Assembly: GCA_034401795.1 (NCBI GenBank) | Contig: CM067372.1 | Coordinates: 20,736,039 to 20,800,038, forward strand | Direction of reading: 5' to 3' | Length of the DNA: 64,000 nucleotides | Origin: Chaetoderma sp. LZ-2023a | Taxonomy: Eukaryota > Mollusca > Caudofoveata > Chaetodermatida > Chaetodermatidae | Shown: in pieces, positions 54,897-64,000 of the stretch | How positions within the stretch are numbered: position 1 is the first letter of the stretch | Layout: each line of letters starts with the position of its first letter | Position numbers and translations under genes: made by a program | Notes under the pieces: generated by a model | Databases searched by the model: none | Seen by the model: only the letters and a program-made list of their open reading frames with translations | Told to the model about the DNA's origin: nothing

Positions 54897-55967
54897 TTAT
54901 ATCGTGTTTTCCACAACGGCATTTCCAAATGTAACATCAACTGTAACTGACATTCTACAGAATTTCCGGAAAACTGATCTACTTGACCAATCAGCAGTCC
55001 TCATAATGGTGGCTACTGGCACATTGTTCAAAGCCGCATTAGTTGTTGATTCTGACCAAATGCTATATGTCTTAAAATGTTAACATTCACACCTGCACTA
55101 ACTAATAATAGTTTTATCCACCTAGCTATTGTATCCTTTGATACTGGTTTATGATCACCGACATAGCTAATGAACAATCTTGTACAGTTATTGCGCAACC
55201 TACTGGTTCTATGTATATATTCTTTCAATAAAGTCACAACACACAATTTTTCATTAGTAGAATATTTTTTGAAAACAAGTTCCATTTGCTGCCTGCTAGG
55301 CTTTGATTGCTTCAGCAGATCTCCAAATCTAATCTTTACAAATGTGTTCACAAACTCTATATTACGTATGTCAATCAAATATAACGATTGAACTCGCTGG
55401 CCCGACAGAAGACCAAGCAACATCACAAGGGTTAACGATAAGTGCTTCAATGATAGAATATTTACATCTGGTTTATTGTTAATATAGTCAAGAACTAAAT
55501 TGACATCCCATGTTGCGATATACCGCGGTAGTGCTGCTTTAATATTATATGCACCTTTCAAAAATCTCAGATAATGCTGATCTTGTTGAATTTAGACATT
55601 GTGCACTAATCCAGACATGTATAAAAAAAATTGAGAAAATCCAACATATTGTTGTTTATAAATGGTGAAAAGGGATCACGTTCCCTTTGTTCATAAAAAC
55701 ACATCCACCTTTTGATATATACCCGATATTGGGATTGTGTGGAACTGCGCCATGACTGCAAAAGCACGTCAATAACTTCTTGTGATATGCCTCTCTTGCA
55801 GAGTGCTTGCCCGATATTCTGAAAGCAGTCAGACGAAGCTTTGCTTCAAGGAGTGATGCATTGCCCTGTTGTTTGACATTATTAACAATATCCTGCTCAC
55901 TGGAAGGATGCGTGGGCAGTCCGAGATGAAATTTAGAAGTCTCGGAAAACAAAACTGTGTTGGCCAT
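54897..55967 (-). pseudogene. DIRS-type tyrosine recombinase
   Basis: The N-terminal part (55967-55656) is followed, after a shift near 55600, by the catalytic region: KAALPRYIATWDVNLVLDYI, LSLKHLSLTLVMLLGLLSGQ with the first catalytic Arg in GQRVQSLYL, then DTIARWIKLLLVSAGVN. A frameshift near 55085 continues to TAA 54897 with YSIWSESTTNAALNN and WSSRSVFRKFCRMS. In relatives these positions read HS.R (catalytic) and FRKFY (nucleophile). Here the His and Arg positions appear as Tyr and Trp and the Tyr as Cys, so the enzyme would be inactive. The role is integration of circular cDNA without target duplication. Confidence 0.82.
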
Positions 55968-57745
55968 ATAGGTGCTATTAAAATCGCTTCTGATGCATCG
56001 TCCTCCACTTTTCTTAATACATGACCTATGATACTAAAAGGAGGGAAAATGTAATTAAGTGATCCCCCCCCCCACCCCACCCCACCCCCAATGCATGGCA
56101 AAGGCGGCCACAGCTAACGCGCCAGGGTCTGGTTTCCATGACACATAATTGGGTAATATGTTATTTAACCTGGAAGCAAATAGGTCTATATCTGGTTTCC
56201 CAAAAACTGACATGAGCTGTTTAAAAACACATTCGTTTAACATCCATTCTGTGTCACTATTATGTTCCCGTGAAGCCAAGTCAGCTTGTGTGTTCATGGA
56301 GCCAGGTAAGTGTGCAGCTGATGGCTAAATATTTCTTGGGATAGCCCATAACCATATTTCCCTAGCAAAGTTATTACATAACACTTTCATTCCACCCTCT
56401 TTGTTAATATAAATCATAGCTGTAGTGTTATCCACGAATATTTTGACATGAACATTACGCATATTATTACAAAATGACTTAAGAGTTAGTAATGCTGCAT
56501 GGAATTCTAAATAATTTATATGTTTGCACGCCTCTCCTTCGTTCCACAGTCCACCAGTCGATTGCCCATTATATGTCCCACCCCAGCCTAAATTTGAGGC
56601 ATCACTAGTTAAAATAATGTCATGGTTGGGAACCGTCACCGGTTTTTCACACATTGCAATGCTCTTAATCCACCATTTTAAGTCTTCTCTACATTCCAAA
56701 TTCAGAAAAAATGTTGCGTCATAATTGCCTAAGCTACTCTTCAGTATTTCAGTTTTCAGAATATCCTGCCGCTTTACATACATAGGTCCATGTTTCACAG
56801 CTGGTTCAGAAGCTATTAATATTCCAATAATTTCAGCAAACTCCCTAATAGTGCATTGCCTTTTCTGTAACAGCTGATCAAGCTTGTTAATGGTTTTAAC
56901 TACTTTGTCGCTAGTTAACTTTATTGACATTTTCTTAGAATTTAATATGAATCCTAAAAATCTAATTTCTGTGGTAGGTTTTAATATTGATTTATCAGGA
57001 TGCACAGTAAATCCTAGTCTGCCCATAATATCCACTGTCTCTGCAATATTTTCTTTACATTCACAATGTGTATTTGACCTCAATAAAGAATCATTGATAT
57101 AGTTCATGTTCGCATGACCCTGTTTTCTTAATGTCGAAAATATGCACTTCATCAATTTTGTAAATATGCGTGGCGCACTCATGAGATCATTAGCTAAACA
57201 ACAGAATTCATACTTACAGCCATTCCAAAGAAATCTGAGATATTTTCGGTCATTTTTATTAATGGAAATGGTGTAATATGCATCTTTTACATCAATAGAC
57301 GTGAAAAAACAATTTTTAGACATTAACAATAATGCAGACCTTAGAGTGTCCATCTTAAATTGTGGACTATGGACATACTGATTCAAAGATTTCAGGTTCA
57401 ATATAACTCTGCAATCGCCATCTTCTTTGGTCGAGTAAAAATGTTTGATATAAATTCACCATCTTGCTTGTCAAACACCTGTTCAATGACATGTAACTGT
57501 TCAAGCTAATTTACTTCGCTGTTCATCAAAAGGTTGTCTTTTACAGAAAATCTAATTTGTTTCCTTGGCAGTGTCTGTATTGGAATCACACAAAATTCAA
57601 TATGCAACCCCTGAATCGTTTCCAAAATCTTAATATCACTTGTAATATTTTTCCATTCTCTTAAACATTTTGCTGTCTTTCCAGCTACACAGTTTCCTGG
57701 TGTGTTTATAACATTGTCCAGTGGTTTACTACTATTAAAACTCAC
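55829..57745 (-). pseudogene. DIRS-type reverse transcriptase and RNase H
   Basis: N-terminal region 57745-57506 (LPRKQIRFSVKDNLLMNSEV). Main frame 57401-56325 (358 codons): FFTSIDVKDAYYTISINKND, LMSAPRIFTKLMKCIF, then MNYINDSLLRS at the active site, where YIND stands for the usual Y.DD (one Asp changed to Asn). IRFLGFILNSKKMSIKL is the thumb. RNase H: IILTSDASNLGWGGTYNG, HINYLEFHAALLTLKSF and KIFVDNTTAMIYINKEGG keep D, E and D. A further frame (56297-56055) gives NTQADLASREHNSDTEWML and KPDIDLFASRLNNILPNYVS, and 56050-55829 gives PPFSIIGHVLRKVEDDASEA and LIAPIWPTQFCFPRLLNF. A stop at 56325, shifts near 56090 and 57430. A C run at 56064-56090 is probably the cause of one shift. Confidence 0.87.
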
Positions 57746-58907
57746 CTCTTCACTACTGGATTATTGTTATGAGGCAACTCTGCCTCTGAGATGTCTTTTT
57801 CCACCACCCCTACGTTCCCATCTTTGGTTTGTTGGTGTAGAATGGTTGGTTCTTTTTGCCTAAAAATGTTTCCCATAAGACCCATGACCCAACATGCTAT
57901 TGTGGCTAGTTGAAGGATTGCCATATTGGTTCTTATTGAATTAGCTGGAGAAATCCAGTCTCAATTGTTGGCCAAGTCTGCTCGCTTCTCAAATATCTTT
58001 CAATTGTTTGGGCAGGTCATCTCCAAATAACATATCTGTCAGTTTGTGATCAGATTTCCAGAGCTGTTTATATCTCTTATTGATAACCGGCTTAAAGTTA
58101 TCCTTGCAATATTGACTTAAAGCAGTAAATCCAGCTAAAATTAGCTTCATTGTATCAGTGAGTTTAACAACAATGTCCTTACAATCAATCTTAGACTTGT
58201 TTGCAGCAAATTTCATAATAGATTCTGTTACTGAAATTAATGGCACTGCCTTTAACAAGCAATCCCTGTACATTGCTCATTTTTATGTCTCTGGAATATA
58301 TGGGGAGATTAGCCAGATCCCATATCTCGTGATTTACCCTAGGTGTTGACAGATTATTGCAATTCTGTGACCTAAGATATGCCTGTCTAAGCTCTCTTAA
58401 TTTGTTTAACCTTTCCTTATTAGCAGCAGAGCAGAAAGAGATGTTAATTGAATCTGTCAAGCTTTGCTTAGTATCAGGTCCTGTAATGGTATCCTGGCAA
58501 TAAAAATCCTGGATATCATTTAGCACCACATTAATCAGAGTCGCTTCCAACTCATTATCACTGTCAGAGTCATTAACTACAACACTCAGTTCGTTGGTAA
58601 TGCTTGAGAAAGGGTCTGGAGTTTCGCCCTCCAACACTTTCTCCTCCCCCTCATCATCTGTATCATGAGGGGAGGTCTGTAGCTGTAAGCGACATTGTTT
58701 CACAGGCGGCTCATATTCTATCCGTTTATCACTTTTACCCGCCTGCGGTGATATCAGCTTGTTTAAAAAATCCATTTGTTTTTCTTGTGTTTCTCTTAAT
58801 GACTTAAACATATTTAACATATCAGACTGATTCACAGATATCCCACTACACTCAGAATTTTCACTGATTTCAGAGACAGTTATTGAATGATCTGCCATCA
58901 CGAACAT
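57742..58907 (-). pseudogene. DIRS-type Gag-like ORF1
   Basis: The start is probably the ATG at 58896-58898 (MADHSITVSEISENSECSG), with an in-frame ATG 3 codons upstream. Residues 25-55 (MLNMFKSLRETQEKQMDFLN) suggest a short coiled coil. An acidic centre (DTDDEGEEKVLEGETPDPFS) and LRELRQAYLRSQNCNN follow. After a shift near 58270, 58260-57989 gives FAANKSKIDCKDIVVKLTDT and YCKDNFKPVINKRYKQLWKS. A last frame (57924-57742) has a Gln/Asn-rich tail. A DIRS ORF1 with this order (coiled coil, acidic, basic C-terminal) would be a nucleocapsid-like protein. Assignment by position and general features. Confidence 0.65.
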
Positions 58908-59085
58908 TTTGAAACTAATTTGACTATGAGTAGTAATTTAATTCTATAGTTACCTTGAAATTTAGATTTGGTGAATTCAGCTTTTGAAGTTTCAAATCGA
59001 ATCCAATTTTCCAACACTTGCAAAAATGTGGGCGTAGCTTAGATATAAATGGGCGTGGCATAGCTAGAAATGTATCCCTGAATTG
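58904..59085 (-). repeat. Palindromic hairpin repeat, degenerate copy G with flank
   Basis: TTTTGAAACTAATTTGACTA is one arm; the other is lost. Flank TAGTTACCTTGAAATTTAGA, GGTGAATTCAGC, ATCGAATCCAATTTTCCAAC and GGGCGTAGCTTAG matches copy F, then GGGCGTGGCATAGCTAGAAA links the family to the 21-bp CATAGCTAAGAATAG array. Confidence 0.7.
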
Positions 59086-59089
59086 TCGC

Positions 59090-59690
59090 TGAAACATATT
59101 AGTTAATAAGTGCAAGCACACAGATCCAAATTTAATCAATATGAGAATGATGCCTGACCTTTTTGTAAGAATGTTGTAGAAGACTGTATGCATTTCCTAG
59201 TTCAGTGTGCAGAATTTGCAGATATCAGAAGCATCTATATAGCGAAAATCGTGCATATAGTGTCGGCAGATAGCTGGAAATTAATAAGCAAGGATGAGAA
59301 TCCTATTCTCTAGATGTTACTCAACACAACTCTCTTGTTTGGCCTGATTGGAAGCGATTCAATGCCGAAAATTGAATCCATCTCCAGGAAACTGCTATAA
59401 ACTTCATATCAGACGTAATCATCTCTTAAATGAAACGAATTACCTAACAAAGCTTGCATTATAAAATATCAAGTTAGTATAATTAAAGTCAATTGCACAT
59501 AGAAAAAAATGGTGCACCTTATGCTTGCTGGATACTCATACATGTATTTCAATAACAATGAACTCATTGACGCATTTGGTGAACATAAATTTACTCGTCT
59601 ATGAACTGTGAACATTTACTCCTCTATATACAGATAGGAAAATCACTTGCGTGTGTACATGCATAAATATCAGATTTAATGATCGTTTGC
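59090..59690. other. No recognisable gene
   Basis: AT-rich. No domain-bearing ORF or clear repeat. Confidence 0.4.
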
Positions 59691-59694
59691 ATGT

Positions 59695-60085
59695 GTGTAT
59701 ATAATATAATAGCAAACGAACTGAGCGTATATAGATAACATGTACGTACGCGTAATGAGGAAAAATCAACAGAAAATGAGACGGGGAACAGGGCTAAAAT
59801 ACATATACCATGTGACTGAGAAAGCTTCGTTTCCGGTCGCGAGCTTTTTTTTGGTTCCGGTTTTGGATTACAATATAGCTTTTGTGGTTTCTTCATGGCC
59901 CCCCCCCGTTGCATTATGGGATATGGTTCTTCATTATGCGTATGCTCCTCTCATGTTTTAGGGAAACCAACTGCGCATTTTCAATGTCCTGAATTTGTGT
60001 GATAATATTGTACATTTACTTCAAAATGTAAAATGATTAAATAGTCTGACACAGACCAGATACAAGCTTTATTTATAGCGAATGC
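59695..60085. repeat. ~400-bp dispersed module, copy 3 of 4
   Basis: CGAACTGAGCGTATATAGAT, ACATGTACGTACGCGTAATG, GCTTCGTTTCCGGTCGCGAG and so on, collinear with 37640-38045 up to CTGACACAGACCAGATACAA. Confidence 0.88.
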
Positions 60086-60094
60086 AGCGAACGA

Positions 60095-60390
60095 TGGTTT
60101 CACACAAAGTTATCCTTGTAGTGAGCCTTTTGTTAGTTCCAGTTTCGGCTTAGGATATAGCTTTTGTGGTTTCTTCATGGGCCCCCCCCCCCCGTAGCAT
60201 TATGGGATATGGTTCTTCATTATGCAGATGTTCCCCTAGTTGTTTTAGGGCCAACCTACTGCACATTTTCAATGTGCAAAATTTGTGCGACACTGTTATC
60301 ATGAAATAGCATACATTTACTTCAGAATGTAAAATGATGGAATAGTATGAAGCAGGCCACGTAAAAGCTGTATTTATTCCTATTTGTGCA
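60095..60390. repeat. Dispersed module, partial copy 4 of 4
   Basis: Starts within the module at AGTTTCGGCTTAGGATATAG (the 5' third is missing) and ends with GTATGAAGCAGGCCACGTAA as in copy 2. It is joined to copy 3 by TATTTATAGCGAATGCAGCG. Confidence 0.83.
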
Positions 60391-60403
60391 TCAGTAGTAA
60401 AGG

Positions 60404-60562
60404 TCCCCGTCAGTCGCTATTGTTCTTTCTAGGGCGCCTATGGTCGCTATTGTTCTAGAACAAAAGAATTCATGGAGAACAATGACAATCATCGGATCCG
60501 GGGGTTAGATCAATGGCGATCGTCGGGGACAGGGGTATGAGAACAATGGCGACTGACGGAGC
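60404..60562. mobile_element. Short inverted-repeat element
   Basis: CCCCGTCAGTCGCTATTGTT (60404) mirrors GAACAATGGCGACTGACGG at 60541-60559. Between them GGTCGCTATTGTTCT and AGAACAATGACAATC form a second pair. Non-coding. Confidence 0.6.
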
Positions 60563-60879
60563 CCATTTGAGAGATTTTTTAGAACAATGATGCCCATCCG
60601 CGTCCACTTGAGAAACTATTTTTATGTCTGTGACTCATGGTGAAACCCCTTTTGGATGCTGAAAATTTTAACCCCAAAGGTTGGGTATTTTACCTTTGAA
60701 ATTAGCAGCGCGTGCCCCCCTCCGTGGTTATCTACCATGGTATGTAAGGTAAAAATAATAGAGTTTAAGAAGTGGTAAGATAAGTGAGGGATTAGGCGGC
60801 TGAGGAGGAGGGAAATGCTAACGTACTTGTTTTACGATGCATCAATGCACATTATTGTTGTATAAATATTTTGAAAATA
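60563..60879. other. No recognisable gene
   Basis: Nothing assignable. Confidence 0.4.
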
Positions 60880-61010
60880 ATTTGACTGTGGTGTTAGCAA
60901 CAACTTTCTATCAAATCGTTTCCAAGATATTTAGTGAATATGTTGAAAATAATTTGACTGTGGTGTTAGCATCAACTTTTGCTCAAATCGTTTCCAAAAT
61001 ATTTAGCTAG
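60880..61010. repeat. Palindromic hairpin repeat relatives, tandem pair (copies H1, H2)
   Basis: Two ~70-bp units, each with TTGAAAATAATTTGACTGTG, GTGTTAGCA.CAACTTT and TCAAATCGTTTCCAA.ATAT. Arms pair as in the main family, but the stem is shorter and the centre differs (AGCAACAAC). A sub-branch of the family. Confidence 0.65.
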
Positions 61011-61164
61011 GATGTAGATCCATGGAATGTCTGTAACACCTCGCCTGTCAGCCAGCTAAAGGTAATAAAACTAGGAAAAATTACCGTGTCCGGGTACACA
61101 CAGTATGAATGCATTATGGGTACCTAGTCAATGAGGCCCAGACAACAAAAATAATATAGTTGGC

Positions 61165-61420
61165 TAACCATTGTCTAGACATTGTGTCCACAACCACCTA
61201 CTACCAATACCCACCATCATCACCACCACTAACACCACCACATCACCACCATCACCATCCCTCTATCACCACCAGCACCACCACCACACACTAAGCACCA
61301 ACACCCACTACCAAGCATTATCCCCACCACCATCATCCACCACAACACCTATTTCCACCAACCACCAACTCCACTGCCATCACCACCAACATTAACAGCA
61401 GCCACTCCGATTTGTATATT
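61165..61420. repeat. (CCA)n-rich tract, inverted partner of 63120-63375
   Basis: ATTGTCTAGACATTGTGTCC leads into CCA/ACC repeats. The reverse complement of 63140-63370 has TTTGTCCAGACATTGTGACA, then CCACC repeats. The pair could be inverted ends of one element or two fragments of a dispersed repeat. Confidence 0.6.
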
Positions 61421-61612
61421 GAGGGATATGGGGGGACCCAGATGGGCAGCCACAATCATCAAATCAACACGCACATAAAGAACCAATGTTTTATTTGTAT
61501 CCATATCTTTATATTGAAGAAAATATTACATATGATAAAACATATAGTTACTGTAGCATAAACAAATAGTCAATGTTCTGGAGATCCATTTATCGATGGG
61601 TAGACTGATTCC

Positions 61613-62218
61613 TTATGGATCAGATCCATCACCGATAGAATCATCATCAGTATCGTCAGCATCTAGATTGTTCCTTATGTACTTCTTGATCAGAAACTCT
61701 CTTTTTCGAAAAGCTGAGAAGACTGCTTCATCGTATGTGTACCCCTCAGTGTTAAAATCTTTAGTTAAAATTATTTTAATGAGCGTAGAGTTCTGTAATC
61801 TCCACTGGAACATTATGTCTATACACTTTGTAACTAAAGCATCAGCATATATGGAAATATCCACATTGCTTCCACCATTTCAGTCTGTGTTCACTTCACC
61901 ATCCTCATCTTCTAAACCTGATTGTTCAGCGTCTAAGACCTGCCTAATATTTTGGAATATGGTGAATAGTTCCTGATTGCCTATGGCTTATTTTTCATCT
62001 TCACCTTCATCTTCACTCTCAGATTCCACTGAGTCATCATCAGCTTCACTCTATGACTCTGCTGGCTCATCATCTTCACTATTCATCTCTGTCATTTCTT
62101 CATCTTCACTGTCTAGATTTTCACTATCTTCATCATTATGGAATCGGATCTTGTGTCACTTCAGGTCATTTGACCTATTAAAAGTTGAATCACATTCAAA
62201 ATATTTATGTCTCGGCAT
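61613..62218 (-). pseudogene. Decayed C2H2-finger plus acidic protein gene, probably transposon-linked
   Basis: Minus strand, one reading frame of 201 codons from ATG 62216-62218 to TAA 61613-61615, interrupted by four stops (about 62156, 62048, 61985 and 61879). Residues 1-27 (MPRHKYFECDSTFNRSNDLK plus H and H) look like a single C2H2 finger with one Cys lost. Residues ~30-80 are strongly acidic (SEDEEMTEMNSEDDEPAES). The C-terminal half (CIDIMFQWRLQNSTLIK, TEGYTYDEAVFSAFRKREF, LIKKYIRN) ends in Asp-rich DADDTDDDSIG. A finger plus acidic region plus helical end resembles small zinc-finger ORFs I associate with invertebrate mobile elements; function unknown. Absence of frameshifts suggests recent decay. 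Confidence 0.5.
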
Positions 62219-62394
62219 ATTGATCATAGGATAAATCTAGCAAGCATTCAAGTTACAAGGTTCTTCAAAGAAATCTGACTGCCTAAGGCTACCTAACTAC
62301 TCTGCAGTTAAAATACACGTCCAACCACTTTGTGATGTTTAAACTGGAGTGAGAAAAGGGATTGAATTTGAACCGTTTTATAGGATTATATGTA

Positions 62395-63140
62395 ATGCAG
62401 CCGCAAATCTGCAACATGCGCCTGCAAATTCACAACATGCGGCCGCACATGAACGCATGCATTTATGTGTGTTCAGGCATGTACATACACTTGCTGCCAT
62501 CCGCAACATGCACCTGCAAATCTGCAACATATGGCTGTAATCTGCAACATGTTGCCGCAATCCACAACATGTGGTCGCAATCCGCAACATGCACCCACAA
62601 ATCTGCAACATGCGGCCACAAATCCACAACATGTGGTCACAGTCTGCAACATGCAGTCACAATCCGCAAAATGCGCCCGCAAATCTGCAACATGCGGCCA
62701 CAGATCCGCAACATGTGCCCACAGATCTGCAACATGCGGCCGCACATGTACGCATGCATTTTGGCGTATGTGTGTTCAGGTATGTACATACACTTGTTGC
62801 TGTCCACAACATGCGCCCACAAATCTGCAACATGCGGCTGCAATCCGCAACATGCTGCTGCAATCCGCTACACGTGGCTGCAATCTGCAACATGCAGCTG
62901 CAATCCGCAACATGCGACCACAAATCTGCAACATGCGGCCGCACACGTGTGCATCCATTTTGGCATGTATGTGTTCAGGCATGTACATACACTTGTTGCC
63001 ATCCACAACATGCGCCAGAAAATTCGCAACATGCTGCCACACTCTGCAACATGTGGTCGCAATCTGCAACATGTGCCCGCAAGTCTGCAACATGTGGCCA
63101 CAAATCCACAACATGCGGTCGCAATCCGCAACATGCGGTG
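62395..63140. repeat. CAACATGCG-rich array, ~19-21-bp units
   Basis: About 35 short units of the type AATCTGCAACATGCGGCCGC with CC(A/G)CA(A/G)ATC(T/C)GCAACATG variants. A longer higher-order piece (GTGTTCAGGCATGTACATAC, ACTTGTTGCC, CACATG.ACGCATGCATTT) recurs at 62450, 62745 and 62955, giving a ~200-300-bp superunit. Frames in all registers look open with CNMRP-like repeats, which is an artefact of the array. Confidence 0.92.
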
Positions 63141-63290
63141 GTGGTGGTGGTGCTTAGTGGTTGGTGGTGCATGTCGGTACTAGTGGTAGTGGTGGTAGTG
63201 GTGCTGGTGGTGGGGCTAGTGGCGGTGGTGGTGAAGGTGGTAGGTGATGGTGTTGATGCTGGTGGTGGTGGTGGATGTTGGTGATGATAA

Positions 63291-63324
<34 letters not shown>

Positions 63325-63345
63325 GGTTGGTGGGTGGTGTTTGCT
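63141..63345. repeat. (GGT)n-rich tract
   Basis: GGTGGTGGT with GGTAGTGGT variants and a (GAT)n segment near 63283-63312. Confidence 0.9.
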
Positions 63346-63690
63346 GTCACAATGTCTGGACAAATGGATGGCCAGCAGAGCCAGTCATTTCAACAAAAAA
63401 TTTTCAAAAATAGGCATGCACACAAGGGCACACACCGGGGCACGCGCACACATACACATGCACAAGGGCACAACATATAACTAGCAGTATCGCACATTAG
63501 CACGTCTGCATAGGAGCAAGACCTTTATTAAACCCTCATTGACATACCCTCTCCAACCTATATGCCATCTTTTCAAGCACCACGCTCTCACACATTCTGA
63601 CCACAATGTCTAGACAAATGGATAACCATCAGAGTCAGTCATTCTGATGATAAATTTTCTCCTCTAGGGCTGCAAGTATGAATATGAAGA
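63346..63690. repeat. Duplicated segment CACAATGTCT(G/A)GACAAATGG
   Basis: 63350-63400 and 63600-63650 share CACAATGTCT.GACAAATGGA, CAGAG(C/T)CAGTCATT. The first follows the GGT tract. The second does not, but precedes another GGT tract at 63690. Confidence 0.7.
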
Positions 63691-64000
63691 AATCCGCTAG
63701 GGGGTTGGTGGGTGGGTGGGTGTTAGTGGTAGGATTAATGCATGGTGTTGGGTGTAGGTCGTAGTGGTGGTGGTGGTGCTTAGTGGCTGGTGGTGGATAT
63801 TGGTACTGGTGGTAGTGGTACTGGTGGGCGTGCTAGTGGCGGATGTGATGAAGGTAGTGGGTGGTGGTGTTGATGCTGGTGGTGGTGCTGATGGTGGTGG
63901 TGCTTAGTGGTTGGTGGTGTATGACGGTACTGGTGGTAGTGGTGGTAGTGGTTCTTGCGGTGGTGCTAGTGGCGGTGGTGGTGAAGGTGGGGTGTGTTGG
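63690..64000. repeat. (GGT)n-rich tract, second copy
   Basis: GGTGGTGGTGCTTAGTGGCT (63760), repeated at 63893 as GGTGGTGGTGCTTAGTGGTT, and at 63133 in the first tract. The similar order (CTTAGTGG, TGGTACTGGTGG, GTGCTAGTGGCGG, GTGATGAAGGT) shows the two tracts are copies of one another. Confidence 0.85.

Larger units (their letters stand above)
54800..58926 (-). mobile_element. DIRS-like tyrosine-recombinase retrotransposon
   Basis: On the minus strand: gag-like ORF, RT plus RNase H, then a tyrosine recombinase, the order of DIRS-type elements. No DDE integrase or LTRs are present. Half-copies of the palindromic hairpin family lie at both edges (AGTCAAATTAGTTTCAAAAT at 58904-58925 read on the minus strand, CTGTTAAAATATTTTGACTG at 54803-54825), which may be the element's ends or its target. 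Confidence 0.85.

Noticed and set aside
62362..63284. Overlapping 230-270-codon frames in all registers
   Set aside because: They are read-through of the CAACATGCGGCC array. Simultaneous openness of several frames on both strands shows array composition, not coding.

Overview
This is a stretch of animal nuclear DNA, most likely from an aquatic invertebrate. The reasons are non-LTR, Ty3/gypsy-type, DIRS-type and PIF/Harbinger-type elements lying together, a spliceosomal-type intron with GT..AG ends, tRNA-like SINE heads, many minisatellites, and AT-rich DNA with no bacterial-style operons. The species cannot be fixed from sequence alone. I found no convincing single-copy host gene, rRNA gene or functional tRNA gene. 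The window reads as a transposon graveyard: every recognisable coding region is broken by stops, frameshifts or lost catalytic residues.

Layout. 0.3-9.5 kb: five non-LTR retrotransposon fragments of at least three families, two of them convergent copies of one family. 10-11 kb: three SINE heads and a 210-bp foldback. 13.9-17.7 kb: Ty3/gypsy relic 1 (possible LTR, gag, protease, RT, RNase H), ending at a minus-strand LINE that keeps endonuclease and RT (17.7-19.8 kb). 20-23.3 kb: minisatellite, SINE, a further LINE relic and AT-rich diverged repeats. 23.36-27.38 kb: a 4-kb non-coding foldback with roughly 350-470-bp terminal inverted repeats and nested tandem arrays. 27.6-32 kb: two minisatellites and several dispersed repeats, including three copies of a palindromic hairpin family. 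32.15-37.2 kb: Ty3/gypsy relic 2, nearly full length (gag, protease, RT with LADD, RNase H, integrase, remnants of both LTRs). 37.4-41.5 kb: dispersed repeats and a diverged satellite. 41.77-45.8 kb: a Harbinger element with a split transposase gene and an oppositely oriented BESS-type second gene. 44-53 kb: MITEs, microsatellites and three large minisatellites. 54.8-58.9 kb: a DIRS-like tyrosine-recombinase retrotransposon on the minus strand. 59.7-64 kb: dispersed modules, a decayed minus-strand gene for a C2H2-finger plus acidic protein, and GGT- and CAACATG-rich arrays.

The most interesting signals are not genes. (1) A dispersed ~90-bp near-palindrome (about nine sites) has arms that vary together from copy to copy, sits in a shared longer context, and is present in one arm but absent from the other arm of the 4-kb foldback. 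(2) Two homologous loci 21.6 kb apart (30.0 and 51.7 kb) each end in tandem arrays of a CRE-like TGACGTAAGTGT motif. (3) The zinc-finger relic at 61.6-62.2 kb lies between inverted, simple-repeat-rich ends, which could mark an unnamed element. All boundaries were judged by eye. No alignment or database search was run.
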